NCBI GenBank assembly: GCA_011389575.1
Contig: JAABUB010000002.1
Span: 1-64,000 of the forward strand
Direction: 5' to 3'
Source: Desulfotignum sp.
GTDB lineage: Bacteria > Desulfobacterota > Desulfobacteria > Desulfobacterales > Desulfobacteraceae
Length of the DNA stretch: 64,000 bases
Part shown: positions 30,626-39,866 of the stretch, one piece after another
Numbering within the stretch: position 1 is the stretch's first letter
Layout of the letters: each line of letters starts with the position of its first letter
Made by a program: the position numbers and the translations under genes
Notes under the pieces: generated by a model
Seen by the model: the letters and a program-made list of their open reading frames with translations, nothing else
The model's database searches: none
What the model was told of the DNA's origin: nothing

Positions 30626-31858
30626 ATGGGAAACACCCTTTTTATTCAATTTTTCAGCCAGACCGGCAGCGGGTGGTTTGACCTGTGCAACGGATTTTCA
30701 GATACCTGGGACCTGTGCCGCAGCAAAGGGGATTTTCTGTGGATTCCCCTTGAGCAGGAGACAGACCAATGGTATGACGAAAGCGCTTACACCCCTGTTT
30801 TTCTGCCCATTGAAAAAGGGACCGTATATATAAGCGCAAGTTATGTGAACCAGTTATACCAGGCCTATCTGTGGGCATGCCAGTATCCGGACATCCATTT
30901 TGTTGTGGGCGGTCCGGTGGCATCGGAACGGTATGATACAGCACCGGGGTGGCATTCCGTGCATTTCAAGGTGGAACATCCTTTGCCCTCCAACCTGGTT
31001 TTGACCGGACAAAGCGTTGAATCCCTGTTCGGGGTGCCTGAGTTTTCCGGCAGATGGCATCTGGAAGTACCGGAGCAGATCCCGGAAAACAACCGGATCT
31101 ATTTTTCCTATACCCTTGAAAACCAGTGCTATTGGAAAAAATGTCCGTTTTGTTCCATTGCCCAGCATTCCTCTGCGCATTTCCGGAAACGCAAGGTGCT
31201 GGATCTGGGCTTTACAGACCTGGATTACACCGGACACAAGATCGTCCGGCTCAACACCGGATCCATGACACCGGAACATATCAGAAACATTCTGCCTGTT
31301 CTGCCTGTGCGCCCGGATATGGAGTACCGGTTTTTCATGCGGGCTGCCGCAGCGGAAACCAGGGCCATGGAAGCGGCTGTATCCAGGATGAAAGGTTCGA
31401 TTCCGGACTGCACCCTGGGATTTGGCATTGAATTTCCTTCAGACCGCATGTGGCAATACCTGAACAAGGGAACCCGCATGGATGAAGTGATAAAAACGCT
31501 TACGTTCTGTACAAAAATCGGTTTCAAGGTCAATGCCAACGTCATTTTGGGCTGGAACAACCTGGTGGAACAAGACCTGCGTGACCTGGAAGGGTTCATG
31601 GAAAACCTGTCTGCACACAGTGTCACCACCCTTCAGCTGCGCTGGCTGTTTGCCCATCCCTATACCCGGATTTACGAGACCTATGACGGGGTACAAAACA
31701 GTATCCGGCTGGGGCCTTTTAACTGCGGGTTCAATGTAAGGGTCAACCCGGATCAGCAGGAACTGAACCAGCGTGCCGGCCGGATAATTAAAAAATACTG
31801 TGAAAAAAAGGGCATCACACTTCAGGGATACAAAAATTTGAACAAGGGACAGGCATAA
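30626..31858 (+). CDS. Radical SAM-like protein with atypical CX4CX2C triad
   Basis: ENQCYWKKCPFCSIAQHS; N-terminal region contains FVVGGPVAS-like B12-binding-type text; GIEFPSDRMWQYLNKGTRMDEV HemN/NirJ-like barrel text; RBS GGAGGG. Confidence 0.65.
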   Translation: MGNTLFIQFFSQTGSGWFDLCNGFSDTWDLCRSKGDFLWIPLEQETDQWYDESAYTPVFLPIEKGTVYISASYVNQLYQAYLWACQYPDIHFVVGGPVASERYDTAPGWHSVHFKVEHPLPSNLVLTGQSVESLFGVPEFSGRWHLEVPEQIPENNRIYFSYTLENQCYWKKCPFCSIAQHSSAHFRKRKVLDLGFTDLDYTGHKIVRLNTGSMTPEHIRNILPVLPVRPDMEYRFFMRAAAAETRAMEAAVSRMKGSIPDCTLGFGIEFPSDRMWQYLNKGTRMDEVIKTLTFCTKIGFKVNANVILGWNNLVEQDLRDLEGFMENLSAHSVTTLQLRWLFAHPYTRIYETYDGVQNSIRLGPFNCGFNVRVNPDQQELNQRAGRIIKKYCEKKGITLQGYKNLNKGQA

Positions 31859-32004
31859 CTGTCAAACCTCTTGTCCAGCCTTTTTGGGGCAATGCAGTCG
31901 CATTGACAATAAAATGCAGATGGTTATCCTGATGAGAGGCATCACAGGCAATAATATTTGGATGCAAGCCGGACAACCGATATCCATCCGCCTTGGGAGA
32001 CCCG

Positions 32005-33435
32005 ATGATGTTCAGGAAAAACAGCAGAAATAACGGGGTCCGGGAAATCCTGATAATGGGGGTTTTCTGGCGGATTCTTTTTATTGAGGCGGTGCTTCTG
32101 GTATATTCCCTTGTTTATCGCTGGCTGACAGAAGATGCCGGCCCGATGGAGCTTTTCTGGTATGCCCTAAGAATTATGGTGCTGGTGGGCATTATCATTG
32201 TATTCATGGTGGTGAGCCTGAAACGGTTTCTCACCCGAAAGATCATCGATCCCCTGGAGCGGATCGCTGCAGCCAACAGGGAAATTGAAACAGATTTTTC
32301 CAGGGCAGGTACTGTCAATCTGCCCGGCGATACCCCGGATGAAATCACAACCATTGTCACCTCCAGAGCGGCCATGCTCAAACGGGTCATCCAGGTATCT
32401 GACCAGCGGCTCCACCTGGTGAATTTTATAAAAGAAACCTTTGGGCGGTATCTTTCAAAAAAAGTGGTGGAAGAAATTCTTTCTTCCAAAAGGGGCGGGC
32501 AGATCGGGGGCACCCGCAAGACCGTCACCGTTCTCATGTCGGATCTGCGGGGATTTACCAGCCTTTCAGAATCACGGGATCCTGAAGAAATGGTGCAGCT
32601 GCTCAACCGGTACCTCAAAAAAATGTCTGCTATCATCCTGTCATATGACGGCATTATCGATGAAATCATCGGGGATGCCATGCTTGCGGTATTCGGCGCC
32701 CCTGAACCCCACGAAAACGATCCGGAACGGGCCATTGCCTGTGCCCTGGAAATGCAGAACTGCCTGGTCCACCTCAATAAAGAGATCACAAAGGAAGGAT
32801 ATCCAGCCCTTGAAATGGGTATCGGCATCAATACAGGCAGTGTGATTGTGGGAAATATCGGATCAGAGCTGCGCATGAAATACGGCATTGTGGGTGATAC
32901 AGTCAACCGGGTGGCCAGGATCGAATCCAACAGCATCGGGGGCCAGGTGCTCATCGGTGAGTCCACCTGTAAAGCGGTCCATGCCACTTTAAAAACAGAT
33001 CCTCCCAAGACCATAATGATGAAAGGCATGAAAAAACCACTTGTTTTTTATGCGGTATATGCCATTGAGATGGAGGGAAAAACAATTGCCATAAAGGTGC
33101 CCGCAGCCCCCGGTCCCCTGCTGGACATCCAGATACCGGTGCACTGCTGGGTTATTCAGGATAAAAAACTTGCATCCCTCCCCATAGCCGGTACCACCCT
33201 TTTTATGGATGAAACCCAGATCCATATCCGGACCACGACCCCTGTCGCACCGCTGACAGATGTGAGGCTCAACTTTGATTTCTGCCTGGAAGCCCATTGT
33301 TTCGGTGACATCTATGCCAAATGCACAGCCATTGAAATGGTGCGCGGCAGCCATCACTGTGAGCTGCATGTCACTGCCATGGAAGAAAAAGACCGGGCTG
33401 TCATCAGAAAATGGATGGCAGAAGCAGCTGCCTGA
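32005..33435 (+). CDS. Membrane-anchored class III adenylate/guanylate cyclase (TM/HAMP-like plus cyclase, PilZ-like C-terminus possible)
   Basis: TVLMSDLRGFTSLSESRDPEEMVQLLNRYL...IIDEIIGDAMLAVFGAP...GIGINTGSVIVGNIGS; two N-terminal TM helices. Confidence 0.88.
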   Translation: MMFRKNSRNNGVREILIMGVFWRILFIEAVLLVYSLVYRWLTEDAGPMELFWYALRIMVLVGIIIVFMVVSLKRFLTRKIIDPLERIAAANREIETDFSRAGTVNLPGDTPDEITTIVTSRAAMLKRVIQVSDQRLHLVNFIKETFGRYLSKKVVEEILSSKRGGQIGGTRKTVTVLMSDLRGFTSLSESRDPEEMVQLLNRYLKKMSAIILSYDGIIDEIIGDAMLAVFGAPEPHENDPERAIACALEMQNCLVHLNKEITKEGYPALEMGIGINTGSVIVGNIGSELRMKYGIVGDTVNRVARIESNSIGGQVLIGESTCKAVHATLKTDPPKTIMMKGMKKPLVFYAVYAIEMEGKTIAIKVPAAPGPLLDIQIPVHCWVIQDKKLASLPIAGTTLFMDETQIHIRTTTPVAPLTDVRLNFDFCLEAHCFGDIYAKCTAIEMVRGSHHCELHVTAMEEKDRAVIRKWMAEAAA

Positions 33436-33557
33436 CCTTCATGACCCATTGCAGCCGGGGCTTTTTCCTTGACAAGATCTCAAAAAAGTATTTGGATGGT
33501 GCATATAGTTTTCACTGCCGGTTTTTGTAAATATAATATCATCAAGGATTTCTAATA

Positions 33558-34415
33558 ATGGAAAACAACCTGCGCAGACAAGCTGTATCCTTTGACGGCA
33601 GAATAAGGGTAAAATGGTGGGCCTGGTTCCTTTTTTTCTGTTTGATCTGTATCACCCAGGCTGCTGCCGGCGAAGAAAAACAGATCACCAATCATCTGGG
33701 CATGACCTTTATCCGGGTGGCTCCCGGTACATTTCTCATGGGAAGCCCTGAAACCGAAGAACACAGAACAAGCAATGAAACACAGCACCAGGTTCAAATC
33801 AAAAAACCCTTTTACCTCCAGCAAAACGAAGTAACCCTGGAACAATGGCGCTCTGTGATGGGAAAAAGCTGGTTTATCAGACGAGAAGGCACAGCCCGGA
33901 CCCCGGTCACCCGTGTCTCTTTTTTTGATGCCGAAAAATTTATCAGAAAACTCAACAAAAAAGGCGGCGCACAATACCGGCTTCCTTCAGAAGCGGAATG
34001 GGAATATGCCTGCCGGGCCGGCACCACCACCGCATACAGCTGGGGAAATGATATTGACTGTTCCAAGGCCATGTATGCCAATAACCCGAAAAAATTGTGC
34101 GATTGCTGTGACTATTACCGATCTGTGGGACTGCCGGTAGGCGGACCTGCTCCGGTGGGCTCCTTTGCGCCGAATCCATGGGGATTTTATGACATGCACG
34201 GCAATGTCTGGGAATGGTGCGCAGATGTATATAATGAGGATATTCGTACCCCCGGGGGCAGCAGCTTCAATTTTTTTACCACCCTGCCCAGAGTGCGGCG
34301 GGGCGGCAGCTGGTTCAAATACGGCTTTTACCTCAGAAGTGCCAACCGCACCTATGCCCATCCCGGATCCAGGTTCACGACCACCGGATTCAGACTGGTC
34401 CGTGAGACAGATTGA
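33558..34415 (+). CDS. Secreted SUMF1/FGE-sulfatase-domain protein
   Basis: GMTFIRVAPGTFLMGSPETEE...YRLPSEAEWEYACRAGTTTAYSWGN...GFYDMHGNVWEWCADVY...RRGGSW. Confidence 0.9.
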   Translation: MENNLRRQAVSFDGRIRVKWWAWFLFFCLICITQAAAGEEKQITNHLGMTFIRVAPGTFLMGSPETEEHRTSNETQHQVQIKKPFYLQQNEVTLEQWRSVMGKSWFIRREGTARTPVTRVSFFDAEKFIRKLNKKGGAQYRLPSEAEWEYACRAGTTTAYSWGNDIDCSKAMYANNPKKLCDCCDYYRSVGLPVGGPAPVGSFAPNPWGFYDMHGNVWEWCADVYNEDIRTPGGSSFNFFTTLPRVRRGGSWFKYGFYLRSANRTYAHPGSRFTTTGFRLVRETD

Positions 34416-37400
34416 TGCGCGCAAAACTATTAGACTTTCTCAAGATATATGAAGAAGAACTCACCTTGTTTTTGTGGACGGCCGCCCTTTTGTTCATCAT
34501 CCGCAGTTCAGGCATCATCCTCAACAACTATGCGGAAACCGCCTTTTTAAAGCGCTACGGGGTGGAATATCTGCCCATGGTCAATATGCTCAATGCAGTG
34601 GCCACCTTTTTTGTCACCGGATTTCTGGCCGCTTTTTTGAGCAAGACGTCAGGGGCCAGGCTCTTGTCATATGTCTTTATTTTCTCAGGCATCGTTGTTA
34701 CAGTGATTCGGTTGCTCATCCCCTTTGGCATCAATTTGTTATACCCTCTGCTGTTTATGCTCAAAAGCCAGTTTGAACTGCTCCATGCCCTGCTGTTCTG
34801 GAACATGTGCAATGACCTTTTCAACACCCGTCAGTCCAAGCGGCTGTTCCCTTTGCTCACCGCAGGGGGGGTCATCGGTCTCATCCTGGGCAGTTTTGGT
34901 ACACCCCATTTTGCAAACCTTTTCAGCATGGACAACCTGTTGTATCTATACCTTTTTACCACTGTTGCCGGTGCATTCATGATCCAGGCCATGGGGCGCA
35001 GTTACGCCACTTTGATATTCACGGAAAAAACCGGGACACCAGGCAAAAAAAAGCCTGCCATGATCGAAGAAATAAAAAGGGTGTACCCCCTGGTGAAAGA
35101 TTCCATTCTGGTAAAAATAGTGCTGGTCCTGACATTCATGCCCAATGTGGTCATTCCCATCATGAACTACCAGTTCAATTATGCTGTAAATGAACGATTT
35201 GCCTCGGAAAGCACCATGATTCAGTTTTTCGGTAATTTCAGGGGGGTGCTGTATATTGTCAGTCTGTTTATTTTATTGTTTGTGGGACGAATTTACGGCC
35301 GGTGGGGACTGCCCGTGGCTCTCATGTTTCACCCCTTCAACTATATGGTGGCATTTATGGCCTTTCTGCTGCGCTTTGACGTGTTTTCAGCCATGTATGC
35401 CAAGATGTCCACCAACATCATCCGCACAACCATTAACGGACCAGCCAACAGCATTCTCATCGGGCTCTTTCCTGAATCCTACCGGGACATGATCCGTCCT
35501 TTTTTACGGGGCACTGTTGTCAGGCTGGCCCTGTTCACAGGATCCGCACTGATCCTGATTTCCACACCATTGTTTCATCCCCGGTATCTGACCCTGGTGG
35601 CCCTGCCTTTTCTCATTGCCTGGGTGGCGGCTCCGTTTGTGCTCAAAGCCAATTACTCAAAAATTTTACTGGATATGATCTCCAAAAACCTGCTGGATAT
35701 CAAAAGCCTTGACCAGAAAGAACTGGGCCAGATCTTTAAGCAGGAAGAAACACTGGCAGACCTGGAATCCTCATTTCTGGCTGCCCGGGGCAGTGATGCA
35801 CTCTGGTATGCCAGACTGTTGAAAAATTTTTCCCCGGAGCGGCTGGACCGATTGATTCTCAAAAATCTGGACCACCAGGATGAGGATACCCAGGTGGGAC
35901 TTATCAAAATGATCTCCCCTGAATTCGGACCACAGGCTGCAAGAGAACTGGTCCCCTATTTGTCCCCCCACCGTCATGAAACCACCATCGCCATCTTAAA
36001 GCTTATCATCCAGCATGGTATCCAGACTGTGAAACCATCTGATTTCTCCAGCTATATGAACAGTTCCCACCCGGTGGTCAGGGGATTTGCCTGTGCATGC
36101 CGGTATGCCGACCAGCCGGAATCTCTACGGAAATGTATCGATGACTGGCTGTCCCACACAGATAAAACCTTTCGCCAGTCCGGCATTATCTGTGCCGGAT
36201 TGAGTGGATACCAGGAATATATCCCCAGGCTGCAGGCCCTGCTCGATGAACCTGAAATCGATCCGGTTATACCCGATATCATCAGAGCCCTGTCCCGTTT
36301 ACAGGCTGAGGCAGGCCATTCAGCGGCTTTATCCTACCTGGATCATAATCATAAAGAAGTACGTATGGCAGCTCTGGATGCCCTTTCCATAACAAATGAT
36401 GATACTTTGAAAAAAGCGATTCACCTGCTGGGAGATCCTTCAGATGCCATCCATGACTTTGCCCTGGAAAAAATCAAAACCGCGGACTATCAGAACAATC
36501 TGCTGCTGGTGGAATCTTTGGGACTGCCATCCACCCGGATCAGACGCGGACTTTTTAAACTGCTGGAAACCCTGGATATAAAAGAGTTTGATGTGTTGCT
36601 GTTCGCCAAAAAAAATCTTTCCAAAGCCTATGAATACCTGGCCATGGCCCAATCTATGGAAAACCTTCCCCGGGGCGGGATGCAGGATCTTGCCATGGAA
36701 CATCTTGTGGAAAAAAAAGAAATGGTATTGGAAAACATCCTCAAGGTTCTGGCCATCCATGACCAGACCAAACGAATGAAATCCGCCTGGCAGGGAATTT
36801 TCTCTTCTGATACCCGCCAACGGGCCAATGCCATTGAACTGCTCAATGATGTTCTGGACAAAAAAACCTTTAATACCATGCTGCCGCTTCTGGAAAGCCC
36901 GAACCCTTCGATGGCTTTGACAGAGGGCAGAAAACTTACAAAAATACCAGAATTTGACACAAAAGGAAAACAGGCAATATCAAATCTGCTTTCCTCTGCA
37001 GACTGGGTAGATGTGGTCATTGGGCTGGGGGTTTTACGAGAAACACCAGACATATCCGTCAACCAGGACCTGCTCCAGAACTTGAAACAATCTGATAACC
37101 AGCATATTTTAAGGGAAGTTGACATGATATGGAACAAAAACAAAAAGTCCGGGGAAACAAATGGGGAAGATTCATCCCAAAAATTATCTCTGGGGGAAAA
37201 GATACTTCTTTTAAAGGAAATCGAAATATTTTCAGGGTTGAGCGCCTCGGAACTGGCAGCCATTGCCGGTGTCACCGAGGAGATGGCATATGATAAAGAA
37301 AAGGATGTAATCAAGCAAAACAGTGTTGGCGAAACCGTTTTTCTGATTATTGACGGTGAGGTATCGGTAATCATGGAGCGGGAAAACGGCAACGAGGAGC

Positions 37401-37630
37401 GCATCGACCAGATGACATCAGGCAGCGCCTTTGGAGAAATGTCCTTGATTGATGACTCTCCCAGGTCTGCCACCATCCGGACCATGGCCCCCTGCCGGTT
37501 TCTCATCCTTAACAAACAGGAATTCAAGGAAACCGCCATGGAATTTCCCCGTATTGCCCTGCAGATCTGTTCGGTTCTCAGCCGGCGGATCAGGCATCTG
37601 CATTCCCTGGTCCAGGAAAAAGAGTGCTGA
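34415..37630 (+). CDS. ATP/ADP-translocase-like (Npt/MFS) membrane protein with HEAT-like repeats and C-terminal cyclic nucleotide-binding domain
   Basis: ~12 TM N-terminal region, Ala/Leu-rich HEAT-like middle, C-term IFSGLSASELAAIAGVTEEMAY...GETVFLIIDGEVSVIM...GSAFGEMSLIDDSPRSATIRT CNB signature; TGATG junction with the upstream gene. Confidence 0.85.
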   Translation: MRAKLLDFLKIYEEELTLFLWTAALLFIIRSSGIILNNYAETAFLKRYGVEYLPMVNMLNAVATFFVTGFLAAFLSKTSGARLLSYVFIFSGIVVTVIRLLIPFGINLLYPLLFMLKSQFELLHALLFWNMCNDLFNTRQSKRLFPLLTAGGVIGLILGSFGTPHFANLFSMDNLLYLYLFTTVAGAFMIQAMGRSYATLIFTEKTGTPGKKKPAMIEEIKRVYPLVKDSILVKIVLVLTFMPNVVIPIMNYQFNYAVNERFASESTMIQFFGNFRGVLYIVSLFILLFVGRIYGRWGLPVALMFHPFNYMVAFMAFLLRFDVFSAMYAKMSTNIIRTTINGPANSILIGLFPESYRDMIRPFLRGTVVRLALFTGSALILISTPLFHPRYLTLVALPFLIAWVAAPFVLKANYSKILLDMISKNLLDIKSLDQKELGQIFKQEETLADLESSFLAARGSDALWYARLLKNFSPERLDRLILKNLDHQDEDTQVGLIKMISPEFGPQAARELVPYLSPHRHETTIAILKLIIQHGIQTVKPSDFSSYMNSSHPVVRGFACACRYADQPESLRKCIDDWLSHTDKTFRQSGIICAGLSGYQEYIPRLQALLDEPEIDPVIPDIIRALSRLQAEAGHSAALSYLDHNHKEVRMAALDALSITNDDTLKKAIHLLGDPSDAIHDFALEKIKTADYQNNLLLVESLGLPSTRIRRGLFKLLETLDIKEFDVLLFAKKNLSKAYEYLAMAQSMENLPRGGMQDLAMEHLVEKKEMVLENILKVLAIHDQTKRMKSAWQGIFSSDTRQRANAIELLNDVLDKKTFNTMLPLLESPNPSMALTEGRKLTKIPEFDTKGKQAISNLLSSADWVDVVIGLGVLRETPDISVNQDLLQNLKQSDNQHILREVDMIWNKNKKSGETNGEDSSQKLSLGEKILLLKEIEIFSGLSASELAAIAGVTEEMAYDKEKDVIKQNSVGETVFLIIDGEVSVIMERENGNEERIDQMTSGSAFGEMSLIDDSPRSATIRTMAPCRFLILNKQEFKETAMEFPRIALQICSVLSRRIRHLHSLVQEKEC

Positions 37631-37709
37631 ATTTTTCAATCAGATATGCTTTGTAACAGGCCAAAATCATTGGCAACCAAGCCTGGACCCAAATTTTCAT
37701 ACCCCTGGT

Positions 37710-38840
37710 TCAGGCTGTGGAGGGGTCCAACAAAGAGGCAATGGTATCAGCCAGATCATCTCTTCCCTGTTTTCTGAGCAATGGTATCAGTGGCCGGTAA
37801 AAGGGAGGTCTGACCCGGATGGTAATATCAAATCGGGCAATATCTTCTGACTGGACTTCATCTGCTTTAAATGCCCGGGTTTTGTGCAGCAGCCCCAGTG
37901 CGGTAAGCTCGGTCATGGTACGCACACATTTTTCACATCTGCCGCAGTTGAGCAAATCCGGAACATTGGCCAGGCAGACCCTGAAATTTTGAAATGCCGT
38001 ATCCCACTCAGAAACGATTTTAATCTTTTCCAGCCGGGACAGCTCATAATCTCTGTGACGGATTCTCATGCCATAGCTGGAGTATTCCGGATCCAGCAAC
38101 GGATGGGAGCCGCAGGGGTGGAGATGGGGGATATCATAGGATGAAGCGATGAACATCAGATTGATCCGGCTGCTGAAACCATGGGCCATGGCAGCCAGCA
38201 CCGCGCCAAAGAAACTGTCCAGCCACAGGTCCCGTTCATCGCACAAATGGCGGATATTGGTGTATACCGGCACAAGCGTTGTGCCTGCATCCCGGGTGAT
38301 GCAGGATGCTGCAGTCAGGGCCCGGTCGAACACATGCAGTTTGGCGCCCCTTTCCTGCACCCCCCCGATATCGAATCCATGGAGAAAAAAACTGTCCCTG
38401 ACCCAGGCCGGATGGGTATCAGGATAATGCAGCCGGTTCAGGCGCAGGGCAGCCAGAGAATCCATGCCGCCGGACATGACCATGCCCGCACCGGGCTGTG
38501 CCGGGAGATTCTGGTGTTTTCGAATACCGGATTCTACGGGAACGGGAACATACCGCCCTTGTGTCCAGTGGGACAAAATATGCATGGCCACATGCACGCC
38601 TTCTTTGAGAAACGGACAGACAGCGCCTTCCACAAAAATGCGTTTTTCACCCAGATGCAGGGCCGGCAGCAGACACCCCACCAGGAATGCATCCGGATTG
38701 GCGCCAAATCCCCGGGCATATGCCACCGGGGTTTTGAAATAGACATCCTTGGCAGGTTGATCGCTTTGTTCGAAATCGACCCTGGCAGAGGCAGTGGCAA
38801 AATCACTGTCCTGTGTCAATTTTATATCGGTGATTTTCAT
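37710..38840 (-). CDS. PP-loop ATPase-like protein (QueC/asparagine-synthase-like fold) with Cys cluster
   Basis: MVMSGGMDSLAALRLN PP-loop; CGRCEKCVRTM metal-binding-like motif. Confidence 0.65.
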   Translation of the reverse strand: MKITDIKLTQDSDFATASARVDFEQSDQPAKDVYFKTPVAYARGFGANPDAFLVGCLLPALHLGEKRIFVEGAVCPFLKEGVHVAMHILSHWTQGRYVPVPVESGIRKHQNLPAQPGAGMVMSGGMDSLAALRLNRLHYPDTHPAWVRDSFFLHGFDIGGVQERGAKLHVFDRALTAASCITRDAGTTLVPVYTNIRHLCDERDLWLDSFFGAVLAAMAHGFSSRINLMFIASSYDIPHLHPCGSHPLLDPEYSSYGMRIRHRDYELSRLEKIKIVSEWDTAFQNFRVCLANVPDLLNCGRCEKCVRTMTELTALGLLHKTRAFKADEVQSEDIARFDITIRVRPPFYRPLIPLLRKQGRDDLADTIASLLDPSTA

Positions 38841-38873
38841 AGGCGGTTTTTTGTCATACTGATTGGTGTTTTA

Positions 38874-39866
38874 TTATAATTCAGGTTTGGCTTTTTCCAG
38901 TGCACAGGTCCCGGCCGAAACCGACAGCACATGGGCAATGATTTTTCGGGCAATATCTTTTCCCGTGGCAGCTTCCAACCCCCTGAAGCCCGGGGAATAA
39001 TTCACCTCCACCACATGGGGAAGGCCCTCTTTTTCCACCATCATATCAATGCCTGCAATCTCCAGAGAACAGGCCCTGGCGGCTGAAACAGCCATGTTTG
39101 CCCACTCTTCAGGCGGATCAAATGCAATGGCACTTCCCTGCTGGTGGATATTGGTTCGAAAATCATTGTGTGCAGGTGTCAGCTGCATGGCACCGGCCAC
39201 CCGGCCACCGATCACAAGAATCCTGGCATCCATCCTTTCTTTGGGGGCAAAAAACCGCTGCAACACCAGCCCTTTTACCGGATCAAGCATGTTTGCAACA
39301 CAGGTTTTTGCCCCGCATCTGTCATCGATCTTCACCACCCCGTCCCCCCCCATGCCAGAGGGATGTTTAACAATGACCGGGTACCCGCCCAACTGGTCAA
39401 CAGCAGCAAAAAAGCTGTCAGACCTGGTGACAAAACAGGAATCGGGAACCCGAATCCCTGCCGCAGAAAGGGTCTGGAGGGTGATAAACTGGTGCCTGGC
39501 AATGGTCACTCCTTCCAGTCCGTTCACCAGGGGAATGCCCATTGCCTGAAACTGGCGCAGCACCACAAACCCGTATTCCCCCATGGGTGACCCCTGGCGG
39601 GGCATCACTACATCCGGCAAACCACCGGGGATACTGCTTTTCAGCAAATCATCTGAGTTGCCAGCCGGTTTGGTGCCGGGCATCGCCCCGAAGGAGATGC
39701 TGTCGTGGAAAAGTCCTCCCATGCCGGAATTCTGCTTTTCCAGAGAACAGATCAGCTGGTATGGATTGATGAGCTGGATCCTGTGGCCGGCTGTTCTGGC
39801 AGCTGTCTGCAGCCGGCCATTGGGATGAAACCCGAACCCGTGCACCGTGAGAATTCCGATATTCAC
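38874..39866 (-). CDS. RimK/GshB-type ATP-grasp ligase-like protein
   Basis: GYPVIVKHPSGMGGDGVVKI; DARILVIGGRVAGAMQL; HVVEVNYSPGFRGLEAATG; GTG start overlapping the upstream stop (GTGA). Confidence 0.8.
   Translation of the reverse strand: MNIGILTVHGFGFHPNGRLQTAARTAGHRIQLINPYQLICSLEKQNSGMGGLFHDSISFGAMPGTKPAGNSDDLLKSSIPGGLPDVVMPRQGSPMGEYGFVVLRQFQAMGIPLVNGLEGVTIARHQFITLQTLSAAGIRVPDSCFVTRSDSFFAAVDQLGGYPVIVKHPSGMGGDGVVKIDDRCGAKTCVANMLDPVKGLVLQRFFAPKERMDARILVIGGRVAGAMQLTPAHNDFRTNIHQQGSAIAFDPPEEWANMAVSAARACSLEIAGIDMMVEKEGLPHVVEVNYSPGFRGLEAATGKDIARKIIAHVLSVSAGTCALEKAKPEL

Noticed and set aside
32115-33029. 304-aa minus-strand ORF
   Set aside because: Antisense to the adenylate cyclase gene.
36628-37539. 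303-aa minus-strand ORF
   Set aside because: Antisense to the translocase-CNB gene; Ser-rich shadow translation.
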